Assembly (NCBI GenBank): GCA_034509425.1
Contig: JAVTVJ010000292.1
Coordinates: 1 to 64,000, forward strand
Direction of reading: 5' to 3'
DNA: 64,000 nucleotides
DNA from: Eopsaltria australis
Taxonomy: Eukaryota; Chordata; Aves; Passeriformes; Petroicidae
Shown here: positions 27,601 to 42,600 of the stretch, in pieces
Layout of the letters: each line of letters opens with the position of its first letter
How positions within the stretch are numbered: the first letter of the stretch is position 1
The notes under the pieces: generated by a model
What the model was told of the DNA's origin: nothing
The model's database searches: none
Seen by the model: only the letters and a program-made list of their open reading frames with translations
Translations under genes and position numbers: made by a program

Positions 27601-30600
27601 TCCTCCTCCTCACCCACCGATGGGCTAAAGCAGAAATTCCTGCTAGGCAGTGCTGCCAGAGCATTCAGCATTTGCTAGGAGAAATTATTTATTGCCCAAA
27701 TGAAGTAGGGAAAAGATGCTGTGAAAAGCTGGCAGCAGAGAGCCAAGTGTCTGGCAGCAGTTGGAGCAAATGGAGCAGGAGGATGTTCAGGCACAGGAGA
27801 TGTGCCAGGGGCTCTGGACAGGTCTGGCTGCTCTTCACCCTGTTCAGGTGAGTGAGAAAGAACTAAAGGTAAACTTTGGGCTCTCAAACCACAGTATCAG
27901 AGCTCAAGAGAGCAAGGAGATTATTCAGGAGCTTTACAGGCTGGAAGCACTCAAAGCATGGTGTTCATCTCTGTGGGCCACCATTGGAGCAGCCACAGTG
28001 CCAGCCGTCCTCCGACTCCTCCAACCCCACTTCTCCATGTGTGTGGGTTGGATCACTATTTTTAGGTTCTTTCCCTAATCTTATGCCAGTTCAAGGTTTG
28101 TGAAGCCTAGGGGTGGTTGGTGAGATTGTGGCAGACCTTTTCCACCGCCTCTTTTTCCACCTGCAGGTGAGCTGGTGCTGGAGTCACAAATTGCATTTTC
28201 TGCTTGTTTTCCTTCACATCTTAACTGCTGTTTCTCAAACAAGAGAAAACACTCTCAATCACCCAAAATCTGTGTCCTTCCCTAAGTTCCCCCAGGTAAG
28301 ATTGAAGGTGAAGGGCTGTATCATAAAGCTTTTACAGCTGTACTTTAAAGGAAGATATCTCTGGAAGGCATCCAATCAAATATATGAAAGAGCCTTAGGA
28401 CAAGGTTATTCCCAGCAACAAACCCAATCTCAAGTTTTCTCCCATCTTTCTATTTTTGAAGCAAACTATTTCAAAACCTGAATGGCAGGATTTTTACTTC
28501 CAGCTCACAGAAATAACCTGTTAACTAACATGCTCAGGTAGACTTAGATGGGGCATGTTTGAAGAGTTTAAAAGCTGAGATATTGGCCCAGTCAATGTTG
28601 ATCACAAATCTCCTCTTTCGGCCAGGATTTCATTCCGATTTGAAAATTAAGAGAAGGGTAGATCCTCATTAGAGTAATCAGCTTAAATGGGTTGACTACT
28701 CTAAAGCAATTTGTTTAATTTGTTTGGAACATGTTTAATTTTAGCTATAGATATTCAGCCCTCTCACAGTTGCTATTTATGGTGTTCATCGTGTAATTTT
28801 GTGTTCTGTGATTTGTAAAAATAAACTTTCTGCTCTGAATGAGATTTTTGTGACAATCTACGGCCCATTCATCAGATCCTCTTTAAAACCACACAGAACT
28901 TTCTGTGCACTGATGCTTCTGTTGTGTGTCTGCATCTGTTTCAGTGAGGAAGAGTACTTGCTGTCCACACAGAGTGTGGGTTTGCTTCAAGCATCAGCCC
29001 TTTGCTGGGCCTTGGATTGCTGCCCCCTCCCTCTGTCTTTGGATGTGGAATTTGGGGTTCTTCTGGAGTGTCTCCTCTCTGCAGTAGAGCTCAGTGTCAA
29101 AACCTACATGAAGAGAGGGTCTGAATTCTTCTTTCATTCTTGAAATTGAAGACATCAGCTTCTCTGTTAGACCACACCTCATTGAAGGGCAGTGGAAACC
29201 AACTCCCCATGGGAGCAAAAACCATGGGTAGTTCAGAAACTGCCAGTATTGACCACAATCTCTGGATATTTCCTGGTGATGTGCTGCATGGAGATGTGGC
29301 ACTTGTCTTTCCATTAATGTAGAAGCCACGTGCAGCTTCCTGCACCTACTCCCTCATTCCTCCTAGGGTGTATTTTACTTGCTGCTGATGAGGTTTATTC
29401 ACAGCCTCTTGTGATGCTCACACAGAACCTCAGGCCAGGTGGGTTCTGCTTCCTTTGCCTTCCATGCAGGACAGGTGCTGCAAACTCTGATTTCCCTCGG
29501 GCATAACCTTAGATTGGCATCTCTGCCCATCACCATTAAATAACCAATCCTGGAAATGGCTTTGGAACGTCTGTGTGCCTGAACTAATGTGGTTTTTTGG
29601 AGTATGCTGTATGTCTGAGGAGTAATGGGGCCATTAGTCATGCTGCAAAACACACAGCAGCAAGGTAACATTACTCAAATCATCCAGGACACTTGATGTT
29701 GTGATGAAGTTTCTGAAAGGTGTCCCGGGTGTTAATCTGGCTCAGGTGAAGCTCTCTGGAAGAGCAGTGATCCTACTCTTTGTTAGTGTTCCCATTCTTG
29801 TGTTCTAGCTCAAGCCAAGTGGTTTTTGGGTTGATCCGAGATACTGCTCAGCCACAGAGCATGAGAAAGGATGGGAAAGTCCCTTTTGGTGGCAGCCCAG
29901 AAGCAGTGAGAGTTCAACATCCCCAGAAAGCCAAGGCCAGTCTTTGGAGCGTGGGGGAATCAAAGTCTTGAGTTTTTGGCTTTGATGTCTGCATTTGCTC
30001 TCATTGCAGCAGTGATGTTTTAATCTACAAAATGCTTTGCTAGGTTTTCACTGTGCTCAGCTTGAATTTCTTCTGAGACGTTGCTCTGCTGAAATAGCAG
30101 AATTTGCTTGTGGATTCCAGTGCAGTCAGTGATCAGTCTGTGATTAGTGGGGTGATAAACTTCCTGTGAGAGTGAGGGTGGAATGGGGCCTTTTCCATGT
30201 AGCTGAGCCAAATCACTCAGCAGCAAGACCAAAGCTGTTTAAGCAAATTGAGATGATTTCTGCTTGCAGCAGTCTCTGCTGTAATAAACTGGTTTTCCGC
30301 CAAAGGAGAACCTGCACATACCATGCCTGTATTTTCTTCCCTTAATGTATTGCTTTTATTTGATACCATGGAGAAATTCCTAGTTCTGATGTGATTTCAT
30401 GCATTGATTGCATTAAACAGATCATGGTTTGTACTTCAAGTGTTGAGTTGTACCTTTGAAACATCAATATGAGACTCTGCTCTGCTGGTGGCTTTTCATC
30501 CCACCGTGTCTGAATTCAGAACTGCTCACCTACAGCAGGACACCGTGGCTTTGTGTGACCTTTCCAGTCCTCTCCCAGTGCAATTACTCTCCATTAAAAA

Positions 30601-33600
30601 CCTCAACTCCAACTTTGCAGGCAAAAATGTCCTTTTTCCTCCATCGATTTCTTCAGTTGGCAACATCCTTCTTAAGTATTTACGGATCTGCTGGTGGTAT
30701 TTATGGAGTTGCTGTGGTTCACTGTGACAATGGACTCAGCACCAGGACATGATGCTTTTCGCTGAAATAGAGGCCAGCTATGTCATAAATTATGCAGATA
30801 GGCTGTGACAAAATCAAGTTTTATGCAGATTTTCTTAGGCTGACCCTTTTTACTGTTCAGAATGGCTCTGGAGCTGCCTGTATCTCAAGTTTCATCATCT
30901 TATCTGCCAGCACATTCTTTAATGTGTACATCAAGTTCATCTTCCAAGCTTTTCCTCTTCCCAAAAAGATGGTGAATGTTGAGTTGAGTTGGAGTGAGCT
31001 GAGGATGTGATGCCCTGAGTCCCTCCGAACTTTACTTCCATAACTAAAGTGGAGCTGAGGATCCTTGGCTTGGGCTGGGAGCTCCACAGGGCTCGTCAGC
31101 AATGTTCCTTTGGACCCAGGACACAGGTTCAGCCTGGCTCTGGAAATCAGAGAGGTGTTACATCACTTTATCCTGGCAAAGGTAAGAGGGAAGTCCTTGA
31201 CTGCAGAGCTGGCAGTCAGGGAAAACCCTCAGGGAAAAATCGAACACTAAAAATATGCCTGAAGCCAATGATGTCTCCTGTATTCTGACATTTAGGATGC
31301 TTTTATTATGTTCTTCACTAAGGTCTCACCTTGTCAGAGCTCCCACAGAAAGCAGAGCCTTCCTGAGGGTTTAAGACAAAGAGGCAAGCTCTTGGCTGTG
31401 AGCTCTGAGTAGGTAAAGCTGAAGGAATTGGGGTCCTTGAATTGGGATCCTTGAATTGAGAGCACTAAGTACATGAAATCCCCACCATTGTTTATTTGTA
31501 GGTAGAATCTAGAATGAGCTCAGGTTTAAACTTTGCATAAAATATTCTGTTACTCTCTTATTCTCTATTATTATTCTATTATTCTCTGATAAACAGAGAT
31601 GCTGATCTTGATTTTAGAGGTGATTTTCTAGGTAAGTCCTCATCAGACTTTCCTGAAAACCCAGTGGCTCACCATGAGTCACTTCAAGAGCTGCTGCAAT
31701 TATTCCAGCCTTCAGCACTAAGCTGATGACATTAAATTGCCATTTGTGTTGATTTGGGGATATTTGAAAGCATCTTGGAGCTGCCTGGATCATATCCCAT
31801 CATTGTTTGGCATTCTATATTGCTTCTGCATCAAACCATCCTGGATTTAATGACTGTTAGTGCTTCCTAAAGCATGGAGCTCTGTGAGGAGCAGCAGCCT
31901 CCCAAACCTAGGTTGGGTCAATGTTTTACATGGAACACAAAATGCTGGGTAGACAGGGAATTCCTGCAATACTCTGTAATATCCCATTAATGCATCCTGA
32001 CAACAAGATTCCCTGAGCATGTGAATTAATGAGATAAAAACCCTCCTCAGGTAATCTTTTGTCAAACTGCGTTTTGTTCTTTTGGGGCAATACTTGGGAG
32101 CACCAGTTCTGTGCTGTTTAAGCTTTTGTAATCTCAGTGCTGCATTTGTTACGTTGTTGACAGGTTGCAGAGTTCTGAATGCCCTCCCGTGGATTAACCA
32201 GGCTTCCCTAAATCTGGAGTAGGACATGCACTTGTGTCGCTGACACAAAATGTTTCACTTCCTGAGCACCTCACAGAGCCGACACCAAACTGTGCGCTTA
32301 ATTAGTCGAGTATTTTGCTGTGTCTAATATTGATCACTTATGCAAATCCAGGTGTGTGCCTGCACTTGCTTAAAACATGCCATGAAATTAATAATCACAG
32401 TGCTTTCAGGTCCCGTGCACTATAATTTATGATCTCTGGGGGAAAAAAGGCTGCACACGTAGCAGTGCTCCCCATGCTCAGCCTTTACACTGAATAGCAG
32501 GATGGCATATCTTTGGGCATTCAAGCAAATAGCTTGTTTTGACATAAGACAAAGCCCTATATTTCAAAACAAAACCTTTCTGTTGTGTTTTGGAACTGTT
32601 TATGAGGTGCAGACTGGAAATACATAGATATTTAAACGTGTTCCCCAGCTTGGCACTGACGCTGCGACGCCGAGTGCTGGTGCAGGTGCTGATTAGCAAA
32701 ATGAGCACTTGGGCCTACACTGAATTCCTGCTGTATGGGCTGCTGTGGTTTCCTTTTTGACTCAAAAGTAATTCCAGGAGTGCTGTGCAGCTCCGTGAGT
32801 CTTCCAACACCAAGGCTGTTTTTTTCCCTTCCCTTCTGATGCCTTTCAGAAAGCTGATCCACCCAAAAATCCCCTGCCAGCTGAGTATCAACACTGTACT
32901 CCCACAGAGCAATCTGTTGGGTGGGAAGATGGGCTCTGGCTTCTACCAGTTCAGTGTTGATAGTTGTGTGTGTGCACATATGCTAATGACCATGGTCACC
33001 TATTTTTATGTGGTGATTGGTTAAAATTTCAAACTTTCCCCTATTTTAAAGGAAAAGGTTTTTTTTTTTCCTTTTTACTAAGTGTAAACTTCGTGTAAGG
33101 TTGTGCTGAAAAACAAGGTGACCAAAGGTTATCTTTGGTGACAAAGCAGCCCTTTTTTGGCCATGCTTCATTTTCTCCAAGGACTATCATCTTCCTAACT
33201 GCTCCAGTAAGTGCCAGCCTGCATCTGGGGCTGTTCTCTGCCTGGTGTTTAGTGGGATACAGGGAACTCCGTGTCTTGTTCCCTAAATCCAAGCCTTTAA
33301 GCTGCCAAAGCTCGATGCTTTCAGGTGGTCTTGTAATTGCTCTGAGATCCATTTGTCTGTCCAAGGGTGTAGCTGAGCAGTGGTTTGGCCTTTGGTTCCA
33401 GTTGGTGCTGGAACTCACTTCCTTGCTGGGCAGCATCAGAGAGAATACTCAAGAAGTGACAGTAAAACTCTGCCTAACGAAAGGTGTGCACACAGGAGGA
33501 GGGGAATTAACCTTATCCCATTGACTGATTCCAGTTCTTTTCCTGTTCTTGCAGCTGAAGGGCTCCCCCAGGTGTATTACTTCGGGCCGTGTGGGAAGTA

Positions 33601-36600
33601 CAATGCCATGGTGCTGGAGCTGCTTGGTCCGAGTTTGGAAGATCTGTTTGACCTCTGTGACAGGACGTTCACTCTGAAGACGGTGTTAATGATTGCCATT
33701 CAGCTGGTGAGTGACGGGCAGGGCCCTGCCCTGGGATCTCCCTGGGTGTCCTTCCATCCTAGGGTTGGCACAGTGCAAGGTTCAGGGCTGAGAGAATCTT
33801 CTTCCATCATAGAATCACCGAGTGGTTTGAGTTGGAAGGAGCCTTCAAAGATCTAATCCCACCCTCCATGGGCAGGGACATCTTCTGCTAGACCAGGGTG
33901 CTCCAAGCCCCGTCCAGCCTGGCCTTTAACATTTCCAGGCATGAGGCAGCCACAGCTTCTTTGGGAAACCTGTGCCAGGGTCTCACCACCCTCACATTCT
34001 TCCCAATATCCCATCTAACCCTGTGTCCTGGCAGCAGGAAGCAATTTCCCCTTGTCCTGTCACTCCAGTCCCTTGTCCAAGGTTCCTCTCCGTCTTTCTT
34101 ATAAAAGAAAACTTCTCAGGGGTGAGAGGGACTCCTGCCTATGAAGGGAAGGTCAAATTATGCTTATGAGAAACTGGCTCCATGTGCAGCAGAACCAGTG
34201 AAGCTGGATTCCTACAGACTTGCATCCCATGTCCCCTACACACCCCTGCCCCAGTACCTGCCCCAGCTCCCTCCCTCTGTTTGGACATCCCAGGAGCATC
34301 TCATTTCTCACCCATTCCGTGGGACACACAGAGCACAGCACCCTCCCACACTCCTACCAGTTCTACTGGTTTGGTGCTACTGGGCTGCCCATAGACTGAA
34401 ACCTCACAAGGCAATGTAAGCTGAGCCCTCCTTAGCCAAAATACCAGCATGTGAGGGCTCTGCCTTGGTCAAATTTGGTCAAAAATTTGGTCAATCAAAT
34501 GGGTTTAAATTACTAACACTTGGAATATAATAGTTCTATAGGCAATGTCACAGAGCCTCACATTAATAGCTCCACAGATAAAAGCATGGTAGGGGAGAGG
34601 AGATTGAAGGGATGAGGAACACAATCCTTTCCAGATAAACTGAAGTTTGACACAGTAGAATCTCAAATGGAAAACTGAGATCAGACCTGCTGAAGTTTGA
34701 ATAGCACCTGCCTGGTACTGAGGCCTCCCACAGCAGAGCAGTCAGGTTCTCTTGGTTTTGAGTGTTTTTTTATCAATGGAAAACCAGTTTATAGTATTGG
34801 CTTTGATAAAATCAAGTGGCAGCAGCTGGCAAAGCCTCAGATATGGCTTGTGTGACCTTTGGAGGGAAAATATAAAGATGTAAATCCATTCCCAAGGGAC
34901 TGCTGGGGAAATCAAGGCTGTCACAGCCATGGCTGCTGCCTTTTGCCGAGTCCTGGGGCTGCAGCTCAGCTCTGGGCTTGGATGTTCTTCACTGGCATCA
35001 CCATTGTTGATGTTGATCTTGTGGCCAGGCTGCAGCTTCCCAGGGCACTGGTGCCAGTTGGAAAACACGTGCTGAGACTGATGCAAGGAGACACCAAAAG
35101 CAGTCAGAAATGAAGGAGCTGATGTTCTCTCCAAGGATCAGGTGCTCCTTTGGCCATGGGGAGAAGTTGTAAGCCTTCTCAGTCTCCTCAGGGAGGTTAC
35201 ATGAGTTTCCAGTTTGGAGTGTGCACATTTAAGAAGACAGATTCAGCATCCTCAGGTGTGCCCCATCACCTGGCCCTGCGAGAAGTGTTTTCCAAAGGGG
35301 CTGCCACTTACTCCTCAACTGAAATGAAAACCCTTTGCTGCAGCCACAAGGCTTTAGGGAAAATTGTCTTCATCTTTCTCCCACACTGAATGATTGCAGT
35401 CACTGCACCACGCTCCAGTGAGACACATCAGAAAGGAAAGCTGGACTCTCAAACTCCATGGGTTCACATCCATGAGTTATGTTTTGTTCTTGCTTCTGAC
35501 TGGCCAAGTCTGCTTGAGCTGCTGTAATTCTTACCACAGGCATTTGTCCCCTGATCTTTCTCCTCATACTTAGGATGATCTCCATGTCTGTAAGAGCATC
35601 CAGTCCCGTGGTCAATTTTTAGCCAGAGACATGCTGGAAAGGTATTTTTTAATAAGTATTTCTGCTTGGCTGGTGTGAATGAGCTTGACAGCTTGCAGCA
35701 TCTCAGGACTGGGGTGGATCCTTTCCAGATGTTAGAAGAAAGAGGAGTTTCTCTAGCAAAAACAAGGGCAGTGTCTTTTAAGAAGTGCCACGTGAGATTC
35801 TGGGAGAATCCAAACAGAGTTTTACATCAGGAAGGCTCTCCTGGCTGAGGGCAAGAGAGACAGGATGACAATGAGTCTTCAAGAAATGCAGCCTGGTTGG
35901 GAATTGTTCAGACTGGAACTACTTCCTCCATACTCCACATGCAGCTGAAGACATCCAGCAGATCCAGTGGGTAAGGCTCGTGAACAATGCCAAGCTTGGC
36001 AATTAAAATGTGGTCACTGTGTCAGTCCCTACAGCCCATAAGTCAGGGGAGAATTTTTTTTATTCAGGCTTCTGTTTTTCACTCTTGACCAGATCCAGCC
36101 TGTATGATGCTCACTGACAGCTTACAACAAGCTCTGTTGTGCCACCAGGCACTGGAAAAATACTCTAAATGTGATCTGGACCAAGTCGTGGCAAGATGTT
36201 TTCCTACCAGTGACCATCAGAATTGCCTTTGAACAAGATTAATTTCATTCTCTGCTGATCTGATCTATATTCAAGCAGGTGATGTGTGGAAGAAGGTCTC
36301 AAATTTATCAGGAAGGTCAAGAGATGGAACTGCTGTCAAGATCAGCCCCTTAAGAGTTACCTTTCTGGGAGAAGAGGGTTTGTTACACTTGCTGCCTTGG
36401 CAGGAGGAAGGCAAATGAAAGCACGGGTTTCTTTGGCACCTGCTAAATGTCACAATATCCTCTCATTTCTCCACCGCTGCGCAGGGGTCCTGTTGTGTGC
36501 CAAGGGATTCTCTCCTCTCCTAAGGGTTTCTCTGACATCTGAAGTAGAGATTTATGGCTCCAAGGATGGACTCAGGCAGCCATGGCCATAGAAATCCCCC

Positions 36601-39600
36601 TGTAATTCACAGTCTTCCATCTACCCTAGTGCTCCCATGCTTGCTGTTTTTCCAGTGTTGGAGCAATTCCAAGTTAGTCCCAGTTCCTCGAGTGGTTTCT
36701 CTGCCCTTAAAAGAATGATTTCAGAGTGTTTGAGCCTGTAGTTCAAACCCAAAGGAGTGGGCACTGCATCCAGCACATTTCTGGAGGGAGAACTGCATTC
36801 CCCTCTCCTTCAGACGCGCGATGGGTTTGATGCTGAGGCTGTGCTGCAGCACCGCTGCTCGTGTGTGCTCAGGCAGAGTCTGGAAGGGAGATGCAGCCCA
36901 GACACTCCACATCACAGCAGCCACGAGCAGGGAGAGTGTCTTGTCAGGGTGAATAAAGCATGGAAGCTACCCCAGGAAACATCTTTCTGACTCGGGGAGT
37001 GTCTTTCAGCTGCCATGGCTGAGCAAAGCTCTCCAGCATGAAGCGTGCAGGCAGGTGGAAGTAAAGAAGGAATATGAAAGACCCTGCAGCAGCTCTGTGT
37101 GTGTGTGTGTGTGTGGTGGAAGCAAAAAAGGCAGGTGGGAGGAAAAAAAGGCAGGAAAATAAGTACCCTTGAGTGCTGCTGGAGCATATTGGCTGATCTG
37201 ACACCTCAGATGTCCAGGTTGTTGTTCCTGCCTCCTGCAACTTGCCGAGAGTTTTTAAAGAAGAAAAAAATGGGTCCTTTTCAGGTTCTCTAATTGCTGT
37301 TGGGATTTCAACAACTGAGCTGCTCTGGTAGCAGGAACAAATCAAATGAGCCAGTCAGGCTCTGCTTGGAAGCTTGTTATGTGTAGAGAGGCAAGGAAGC
37401 TCTTTGTTCCACTTTCAAGGGTTGCATCTTCATTTGAATTGCCTCCCGACGTGGCTTTTTGTCTCCCAAACTGCTGCTGTGTCCTGTAGGTGATTCAAAG
37501 TGTGAAGAATGACTGAAGAGCATGTGCTCTGCTCTGCACCAGCCTGTAATTGATTGGAAATAATGGCTGTTAGCCGTGAAACCCATTTTCTCAGCACATT
37601 GGAATCAATCACTGCATGGAGGGGAGGGAGCGGCAGCACGTGCTGTTCCCTTCTTTGAAGAGTCTTTGAGCAAATCCTGTTTTTTAAGCCTGATTCACCT
37701 GCAGCCAGTTTTTTCCTGTCTGCTGCCCTCTCTGTACAGCTGTTTATTTTATAAGGAGGGCTGCCCCCTCCTGCCTGCTGCTTCTTTCTGAGAGGTGGAA
37801 GTGCAGCAAAATTTCCTTTAAAATAGTGTGCATGGTAAGGACCTGGGAGTGTGATGGAGGATCACATGCATGTGGACTTATAAAACCAGGTGTGGGTCCA
37901 AAACCTGTGTAGAGAAAGAGTGGTCTCAGTTTGCCAGCTGGGAATGTGTCTGGATTCAGTGAGAAATGAAGGAGCAGTCAGGGTCTGCCAGCCCAAGGGG
38001 GGTTGGAAGGGCTGATGGGGGGGTCCCTGCTGCTTGGCTGGGGAAGAGCTGGCTCAGAGACCCAGAGGCTCCAGCCTGCAGAGCTTTCCTGCCAGGATCC
38101 ACCTCATGGGGGTGACCCTCACCCTGGATGTCCCTCAACACGGTGTGGCAGTGACCTCTGGGGACTGAGGCTCGTTAGTGCAAAACTGGGAGTTGGTGGA
38201 GCTTTTGCAGAGGTTTCATAGCGTTGCCAGCCCACAAATATCTGGGTCAATCCCAGTAGCCTTTCCAAAGAAACAGCTTGTTTAAGCCACTGTGCCCTCT
38301 GGCATGCAGGGCAGCTTTGACCAGGACAGCCATAAATGGGGGTTCATGTGTGTTCATTTGAAACCTAAAAAGGCAGTTAAAGGTAATAAATGAAATGAAA
38401 TTGAGAATTATTTCCAGTTGGAATCATCTCCTAAGTTCAGGTCCCAGAGGAGAACTGCTTGACAGCCTGCTCAGACATCACCTGCAATATGTTTGGTTTC
38501 AAAGAGCAATTTTAATGATGAGCTTCCAAATAAGGTGTGTTGTTAGAGGCCCTCCATCACCTCAGAAGTGGGGTTCCTGCCCTTTCACCTTCTCATTCAG
38601 TCAGACTTCCAGAAAAACCCTAGTCAAAAGCAGAAAAATATCCCAGCTATTGCTAGCTGACAGCAATGAGATTAATTATTATTTTAGTCAGCTTTGAAGA
38701 TCGTAAAGCTTCTGCCTGCCCAAAAATCCCCCTCCGTGAAGAATCTGGCGTGTCTAAGACAACATATGGGTCGAGGGAGGAAGGTGGTAAGACACAGAGC
38801 AACAGGGGAAGGCAGTGGGCAAGGGAGGAGCTCTTGGTAACCGGTTTAGTATGTTTAAAATCAATACAAAAAGGCTGCTGCAGCTCCCCTGGCACCCTGC
38901 CAAGAGCTGCATCCCAGTGGTAACGCCTCAGGAACAGCCTCTGCCATTTCCGTGGGAATAAAGCAGGGAGCACAGCATGGTAGCCTTGGAGAGGAGGGGA
39001 TGACAGATTCCTCTCAGGGCTCTGCTGGGAAGCTGTGCTCACGAATAACGTTTGCCTGGTGGTTTTGCAGATCTCTCGGATGGAGTACGTGCATTCCAAG
39101 AACCTCATCTACCGGGATGTCAAGCCGGAGAACTTCCTCATCGGCCGGCAGGGCAACAAGAAGGAGCACGTCATTCACATCATAGACTTTGGATTGGCCA
39201 AGGAGTACATTGACCCAGAAACCAAAAAACACATTCCCTACAGGGAGCACAAGAGTCTCACTGGAACAGCAAGATACATGTCCATCAACACACACCTTGG
39301 CAAAGGTCTGTCTGCGTGGGGGGAGCTTACGGAGTCCTTCAGGCTGGAAAAGCTCCCTGAGGTCACTGAGTCCAGCAAGTGACCAGCACTGCCATGTTCA
39401 CCACTAAACCATGTCCCCAAGTGCCACATTCACACGCCTTTTGAACACGTCCAGGCGTGGTGACTCCACCAATGCCCTGGGTAGCCTGTTCAATCCTTGA
39501 CAACCCTTTCATTGAATTATTTTCTCTAATATCCAACCTGAACCTTCCCTGGTGCTGCTTGAGGCTGTTTCCTCTTGTCCTGACCTTTGTTCCCTGGGAG

Positions 39601-42600
39601 CAGAGCACAACCCCACCCAGCTGCACACTCCTGTCAGGGAGCTGTGCAGAGCCAGAAGGTCCCCCCTGAGCCTCCTTTACCTCCAGGCTGAGCCTCCCCA
39701 GCTCCTTCAGCTGCTCCTGGTGCTCCAGCCCCTTCCCCAGTTCCATTCCCTTCCCTGGACACATTCCAGCTTGCCATTTAAATCCTGTAGACCTCCCATA
39801 GCATCTTGGCTCAGCTCTCTTGCTCCCTTGGAGCTATTTGTGAACCTCCCAATGCCGTTTACAGTTGTGAGGCATTTTTTTCCTCCCCTCTTTTGAGGAA
39901 TCAAGCCAGCTGAAATGTTGGAAGCCTCATAATTACAGTTTTTATTAGGAACTAAATAACTGGGAGCAGTCCTGCACTGATAAGCAGGCAGGCAGTGATT
40001 GCTGCACTGGATGATAGACAAATAGATTTTTATAGCACAGCACTGTCCCAATGCCTTCCAGTTCCAGGTGTTAGAGTTGGATGTTCCCTGACCTAGTAAT
40101 TGGTTGGAGAAGATGAATTATTTAAGTAACTTTAAATCTGTCTTTTATCTCCTCTCCTTGCTGCTTTCTTTCCTACCAGAAGATTACATTTCTGTGGCTG
40201 AAAGGCAAAAAAAAAACTTATTAAATGTTTATATTCCCTTAAATCCATACAAGCAGTGAGATAATGGAATATTCTCTAGGAGGCCTCCTAGCATGTTGGC
40301 TCCCACTTGGAGAGCTCACTCTCTTTGGGGAGTAGGGAGAGATGAGCCTAGCTTCTAATTTTGGAAAGTGAAGAGTCAGGCAGGGATGGAGGCATGGGAG
40401 GGCACAATGGGAGCAGGCTGGGAAGCTGCTGGTGTGGGCGATGTGGAGGGAAGATGTGTTTGTGTTTGAAGTGCACCATGTGCCTTCCTTAGGACCCATT
40501 TCCCACAGGATTTCAGCTCCTACCATGGCTCATGCAGGGGAAGGGTCCAAATCCGTTCTGGGGGTGCATTTGAGGGGGCTGTCCCTGCCCACAGGGGTTC
40601 TGAGGAGCTGATGCTTTGCTGGTGAGACCAGCCCAGGAAGAGTCAGTCCTTTCACATTTCGAACTCAGGAGTCTGACTGCAGTTTTTCTGAGAGACAAGT
40701 GCACTCAACCATCTTCCTGGAAGTCCATCTGCATCACTGCACTAAATTACCCAGGGCATCCTCTTTTTTTCCCTTTTTTATCAGGATAACTGCAGGAACT
40801 GTCATTTCAGTTCCCTTCTCCCCAGTGTTCCCACTCCCAGCATCTCCTGCAGGTTAAGTGGCTGCAGTGTCATGGGCTGGATCTGCTCTGGATCTTGGAG
40901 CATGTTGTTTGGAGCAGGTGGGGTTCAGAGTGGGGGGAGGTTGCACCAAATGAGCCCAGGAGCTCAGTGAACCCAAGAATGCAGCTCAGCCAGCCCTGCA
41001 TTGCCTCCATATCTATTGTTCCCTTCTGTCCTCCCCTGGGGTTTTGGATACATTTTGGCAGATTCTTTTTGGATACTTTTTCCTTTGGCGCCATGCCCCC
41101 TTTTCCCCCCTTCATTTATAATTATAACATCTGCATGGCAGCAGCAGCAAGTGTTCCACAGTGCTGGAAGGAGCTGGTTTTGATCTGCTCTGATGATCAG
41201 CAGAGGCCAGTTGGGAAAGGGTTGGCACAGTGCAAGGGTAGATCCCTGCAGCTGGTTGTGAGTATCCCATTCCTATTTAGTCCAGAGGAAATGGTCCAGC
41301 ACCACATGGCACCACTGACACTGGCAGATCAGAGAAGAATCAGGGCACTGCTTTGTTCCTCTGCAATGAAGAGTTGTTCATTCTGTCTCAGGCTGGGATG
41401 TGTGTTGTGCAGTTCCCATGTTATCTCATGGCTTCTGGCTGATTTTACACATTTTCTGGCTTTCTGAAACAGCTTCTGGTTTTGCACAAGATCTGAGCTG
41501 CAGACAGCAAGTGAACATCCCTGTGGTACCTTTATCTCAGATACAGGTGTGGCTGCTGCTGAGATCTCAGAGTCATTTCTGCTTCTGCAGCAATAATTTG
41601 TCATCTCTTCTCTTTTAGAGCAAAGTCGTCGAGATGACTTGGAAGCCCTTGGCCATATGTTCATGTATTTCCTCCGAGGCAGCCTGCCCTGGCAAGGACT
41701 GAAGGTAGGTTTGAGCTTTACATTTTGTCCTCTAAAACTTTGGCTAGTCTCTATCCAAAGGAGAATCTGCTGGGGAAACCTTTGCATAACTCACTCAGAA
41801 GCGCTGTCCTTTCCTTTGTGTCCTTGAAGCCCAACACTGAGGCATTAAGTTTAGCTTCGGGGAAGATTTTAAGGTAGAAATACATTACCTGGAACTTCAA
41901 GTTGCCAAATGGGTACAGTTTTGGAGAGAAGGTTGAACAGAGAGGCAGGGACAGCAATGAGGGAGCTGTGATTGGAAGCTGCCCTGAACTGGAGCGTGAC
42001 TGGGACACAGTGGCCATTTATGAAATTCCAGTTACGGCAACACAATCCCCCAGCTGCATCTGTGGTCCGTGTTTATAATGGGAGCAGTTTGATGGTTTTA
42101 GATGCACAGATGGACTTCAGCTTGAAAAACTGGTTTTCTGGCACAAGTATTGGACTTGGCTTCCCTCCAGAGACACTGGACACTCAGTGCTGGGGAGTTT
42201 ATGAGATGCTGTGTACAATGTGGAGAGCTGCAAGTAATTGAGTTGCTGACTGCCGCTGACATCCATCAGCTGAGCTAACAAGGAGTAAGTCATTTGCTGG
42301 CTCCAGAGCTGTTGGAAGCTGCATCTTCACTTCTCCATCACCTCCCTGATGATTATAAGCTACTGTGTTCAGCTTTGGAATTGCAGGGAGTGACGGGACT
42401 GAATGTGATCAGGTTAGGTTTATCAGAGAAGACAAGAGCTCCTGCTGGAAAAAGTAGCCAAGGCTTTGGGTTCAGGAGCTGCTCAGCAGAGCTCTGCAAT
42501 GGTCAGTGGGTTATAGACCTCGTTCAGCTGTTTTTCACCACCTATCCAGAGTTAGTCTCAGCTCAGCCTCATCAGGCACATGCCAGAAGTGTTAGGAGCA

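Larger units (their letters stand above)
16320..33554 (+). other. CSNK1G1 intron 3 (largest, 17.2 kb)
   Basis: This is the largest intron in the window. It carries seven CR1 copies between 17464 and 27508, a cluster of AP-1-type and E-box motifs at 21210-21500, and an octamer-containing AT-rich block near 32270-32440. About 28-32 kb is repeat-poor and without visible exons. Confidence 0.9.
33707..39070 (+). other. CSNK1G1 intron 4
   Basis: This 5.4-kb intron has one minus-strand CR1 at 33807-34105 and a short GT microsatellite at 37096-37115. Nothing else in it stands out. Confidence 0.9.
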
